DNA from: Oceanimonas marisflavi
Lineage (GTDB): Bacteria; Pseudomonadota; Gammaproteobacteria; Enterobacterales; Aeromonadaceae
Assembly: GCF_003049725.1 (NCBI RefSeq)
Contig: NZ_QAGM01000025.1
Location: 1-45,890 of the forward strand
Reading direction: 5' to 3'
DNA: 45,890 nt
The position numbers and the translations under genes are program-made. Positions 43,823-45,890 of the stretch are shown in pieces (position 1 is the first letter of the stretch; each line of letters opens with the position of its first letter). The notes under the pieces are model-generated. The model had not been told where the DNA came from, searched no databases, and saw only the letters and a list, made by a program, of their open reading frames with translations.

Positions 43823-45550
43823 TCAAAACGGAAAGAACAACGGCACCAGGGTCAGCACGCCGGCACTGTAGAGCAGGCTGACCGGCAACCCCGACCTGAT
43901 GTAGTCCATCACCCGGTAGCGGCCCGGCGAATACACCATCAGGTGAGTCTGGTAGCCAAAAGGCACCAGAAAACAGGCGCTGGCCCCAAAGGCCACCGCC
44001 ATGATAAAGGGCATGGGATCCACGCCAAAGCCCTGGGCGGTAGACAGGCCAATAGGAAACGCCAGGGCGGCGGCGGCGTTGTTGGTGACGGTTTCGGTCA
44101 GCAGCAGGGTGATGAGATACACCCCCACAAAGGCGCCGACCACGCCGTAGCCGTTAAATACACTGCGCATGGCCTCCGCCACCAGAGCCGCGGCGCCCGA
44201 GTTCTCCAGCGCCTTGGCCACGGTCAGCGCCGAGCCGATCACCATCAACAATTCAAAGGGAAAACGCCGGCGCAGCTCCGACAGGGTAAGAATGCGGGTC
44301 AGCAGCAGCGCCGCCAGCAGCATCAGCAGGCCGTTCAGCAGCGGCACCAGGCCGACTGCCGCCAGACCGATCACCAGACCAAAACCACTGAAGGCAAACA
44401 GGCTCTGGCGCACGCTGAGCCTGGGCCGTTGCAGACTGTTGCTGAGCAGGTGAAAGTTGCGATCCAGGTTGCGGTGCTGTTTGAAGTCGGGCCCCACTGC
44501 CAGCAACAGGCTGTCGCCTACCCTGAGCGGTATCTTGCCCAGGGTGCCATAAAGCCGGCGGCCTCCCCGGCGTATGCCCACCACCCCGGCATTGAACATG
44601 GTGCGAAAGTCCACTTCCTGCAGGGTGCGGTTGGCCAGCTCCGACTCATTGGAAACCACCACCTCCACCAGGTTGGAAGCCAGCAGCCGCTCTACCCCAT
44701 TGCCAAACAGCTCCAGACCGGCAAACTGCTGCAGTGCCTGCACCTTTTCCACTTCACCGGTAAACACCAGCACGTCGTCCGCTTCCAGCACTTCGTCCGG
44801 TGACACCGGGCTTATCAGCCGGTCATTACGGGCAATTTCCAGCAAAAACAGGCCATTTAGCCGACGCAGGCCGTTTTCCTCAATGCTGTGACCAATCAGC
44901 GGCGAGCCGGCTTCCAGCCGCGCTTCCAGAAAATAGGGCTGGGCGCTTTCCTTGTCCTGGATCTGGTGAGTGGGCAGCAAGCGCCGGCTGAACAACAGGC
45001 CCAGCAAACACAGCAGCGCCACCGGCAGCCCCACCAGAGTAAACTGAAACATGCCCAGCGCCGGCAGGCCGGCGTTGACCACAAAGGAGTTCACCACCAG
45101 GTTGGTGGAAGTGCCCACCAGGGTGGTAATGCCCCCCAGCACGGAGGCGAACGACAACGGAATAAGCAGGCGGGACGGCGGTATATGGCGCTGGCGGGAA
45201 ATCACCCCCAGCAGCGACCCCACCACGGCGGTGTTGTTAAGAAAGGCCGAGAGCCCCGCGGTCAGCCCCATCAACCGCAGGCTGGCACGCCACTCCTTGC
45301 CCCTCAGCAGCGTATCGGACAAGCGTTCCAGCAAGGGCGAACGCTCCAGCGCCAGCGACACCAGCATCAGCACCAGCAGGGTGATGAGCGCCGGGTTGGA
45401 AAAACTCGCCAGCATGGCCTGCTCGCTGACTACACCAAAGATCACATATCCTATCGCCCAGGCGCTGAACAGCACGGCCGGCTTTATTTGGCCGTGAACC
45501 AGCAGCAGCAGCAGAGCGCCAATCGATGCTAATACCAAATATGCTGACAT
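43823..45550 (-). CDS. SLC13/DASS-family permease with two TrkA-C (RCK_C) domains, probable sulfate transporter
   Basis: A 575-residue membrane protein. Two halves of membrane helices carry the SLC13/CitT-type hairpins (LSAFLNNTAVVGSLLGV and VLGGITTLVGTSTNLVVNSF in the first; LLLTETVTNNAAAALAFPIG in the second). Between them are two RCK_C domains (about residues 195-285 and 290-375). This layout is that of SLC13 permeases often found beside cysDN in marine gammaproteobacteria. The adjacent divergent cysD makes sulfate the most likely substrate, but that is inference. The start could be 45592, adding 14 residues; I prefer 45550, directly before the first helix. Confidence 0.85.
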   Translation of the reverse strand: MSAYLVLASIGALLLLLVHGQIKPAVLFSAWAIGYVIFGVVSEQAMLASFSNPALITLLVLMLVSLALERSPLLERLSDTLLRGKEWRASLRLMGLTAGLSAFLNNTAVVGSLLGVISRQRHIPPSRLLIPLSFASVLGGITTLVGTSTNLVVNSFVVNAGLPALGMFQFTLVGLPVALLCLLGLLFSRRLLPTHQIQDKESAQPYFLEARLEAGSPLIGHSIEENGLRRLNGLFLLEIARNDRLISPVSPDEVLEADDVLVFTGEVEKVQALQQFAGLELFGNGVERLLASNLVEVVVSNESELANRTLQEVDFRTMFNAGVVGIRRGGRRLYGTLGKIPLRVGDSLLLAVGPDFKQHRNLDRNFHLLSNSLQRPRLSVRQSLFAFSGFGLVIGLAAVGLVPLLNGLLMLLAALLLTRILTLSELRRRFPFELLMVIGSALTVAKALENSGAAALVAEAMRSVFNGYGVVGAFVGVYLITLLLTETVTNNAAAALAFPIGLSTAQGFGVDPMPFIMAVAFGASACFLVPFGYQTHLMVYSPGRYRVMDYIRSGLPVSLLYSAGVLTLVPLFFPF

Positions 45551-45607
45551 ATATAACCACTCGCTCTTTAGCAGGGCTATCATTGTACGCATATATCAAA
45601 TAGACTG

Positions 45608-45622
45608 GATACATGAAGTATC
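45608..45622. promoter_or_regulatory. Dyad in the SLC13-cysD divergent region
   Basis: GATAC and GTATC flank ATGAA, a 15-bp perfect dyad within the AT-rich 120-bp gap. A CATAAT -10 box (45642-45647) for cysD has no recognisable -35, as is usual for CysB-activated promoters. The dyad is a candidate operator; which protein binds it is not known. Confidence 0.4.
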
Positions 45623-45670
45623 TATAACATTTTGCTATTAGCATAATCCATAATTGGGAGCGGTATCACA

Positions 45671-45890
45671 ATGAATCTGACCCACCTGCAACGGCTGGAA
45701 GCCGAAAGTATCCACATCATGCGGGAAGTGGTGGCCGAGGCCGACAACCCGGTCATGCTCTATTCCATCGGCAAGGACAGCGCCGTGATGCTGCACCTGG
45801 CCATGAAGGCCTTCTACCCCTCGGTGCCGCCGTTCCCGCTGCTGCATGTGGACACCCGCTGGAAGTTCCGCGAAATGTACGAGTTCCGCG
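45671..45890 (+). CDS. cysD: Sulfate adenylyltransferase subunit 2 (partial, 5' end)
   Basis: The first 73 residues of CysD, running off the window. The N-terminus [20 protein letters not shown] is followed by the PP-loop [17 protein letters not shown] at about residues 33-49 and by [17 protein letters not shown], all typical of CysD. With CysN it activates sulfate to adenosine phosphosulfate, the first step of sulfate assimilation. The ATG at 45671 has GGGAG upstream. It is divergent from the probable sulfate permease, and cysB is encoded in the same window. Confidence 0.95.
   Translation, partial: MNLTHLQRLEAESIHIMREVVAEADNPVMLYSIGKDSAVMLHLAMKAFYPSVPPFPLLHVDTRWKFREMYEFR

Overview
The window looks like a chromosomal stretch of a GC-rich gammaproteobacterium, probably of the Aeromonadaceae type (Oceanimonas/Zobellella-like). 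The rsxABCDGE-nth order, the Escherichia-like CysB, GloA and Nth sequences with conserved catalytic numbering, a YbiO-type mechanosensitive channel and an enterobacterial-type 4.5S RNA support this; the genus is inference. There is no prophage, insertion sequence, CRISPR array or tRNA in view. Most genes sit in short, tightly coupled operons.

Layout. 1-257: 3' end of an unknown gene, then a palindromic repeat. 380-8102: TSUP-family permease, the rsxABCDGE electron-transport operon with nth, and gloA. 8217-12268: cysB, a YecM-like protein and a YnfM-type exporter divergent from its LysR regulator. 12262-15324: a Zur-box-preceded zinc cluster (His-rich DUF2796 protein, ABC ATPase, FtsX-type permease, DUF3299 protein). 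15321-22823 (minus): a cupin and an acetyltransferase, a sodium:solute symporter, and an RND pump operon ending in a patatin phospholipase. 22933-25086: a membrane VTT domain fused to a flavin disulfide oxidoreductase. 25307-32981: a small secreted protein, a DJ-1/PfpI protein, and a copper island. 33030-36394: RNase Z and YbiO. 36478-41886 (minus): a broken Ca/Na exchanger gene and an AttEFGH-like ABC cluster with a lipocalin-like lipoprotein. 41995-45890: a glutaredoxin, a CoiA-like zinc protein, the 4.5S RNA gene with a decayed partial copy, an SLC13 permease and the start of cysD.

How the parts work together. The copper island is organised around one CusR-type operator at 31584-31605. It drives copA-copB-cupredoxin-cytochrome c leftward and the response regulator rightward, while the partner kinase lies at the far end, convergent with the operon. 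Sulfur assimilation appears twice: cysB near the left end, and cysD with a probable sulfate permease at the right end. The zinc cluster probably responds to zinc starvation through Zur.

The most unusual layer is the small palindromic DNA. At least three families lie at gene ends: 63-83 bp with GTAGGTTG ends in three copies, 89 bp with GTAG ends in two copies, and one 50-bp element with TAATGGAGCGC arms. Several overlap or supply the stop codons of flanking genes, and one 89-bp copy is translated inside a lipoprotein signal peptide. A previously undescribed enzyme system is not evident. The best candidates for new biology are these stop-codon-bearing palindromes, the second SRP-RNA-like segment, and the patatin coupled to the RND pump.
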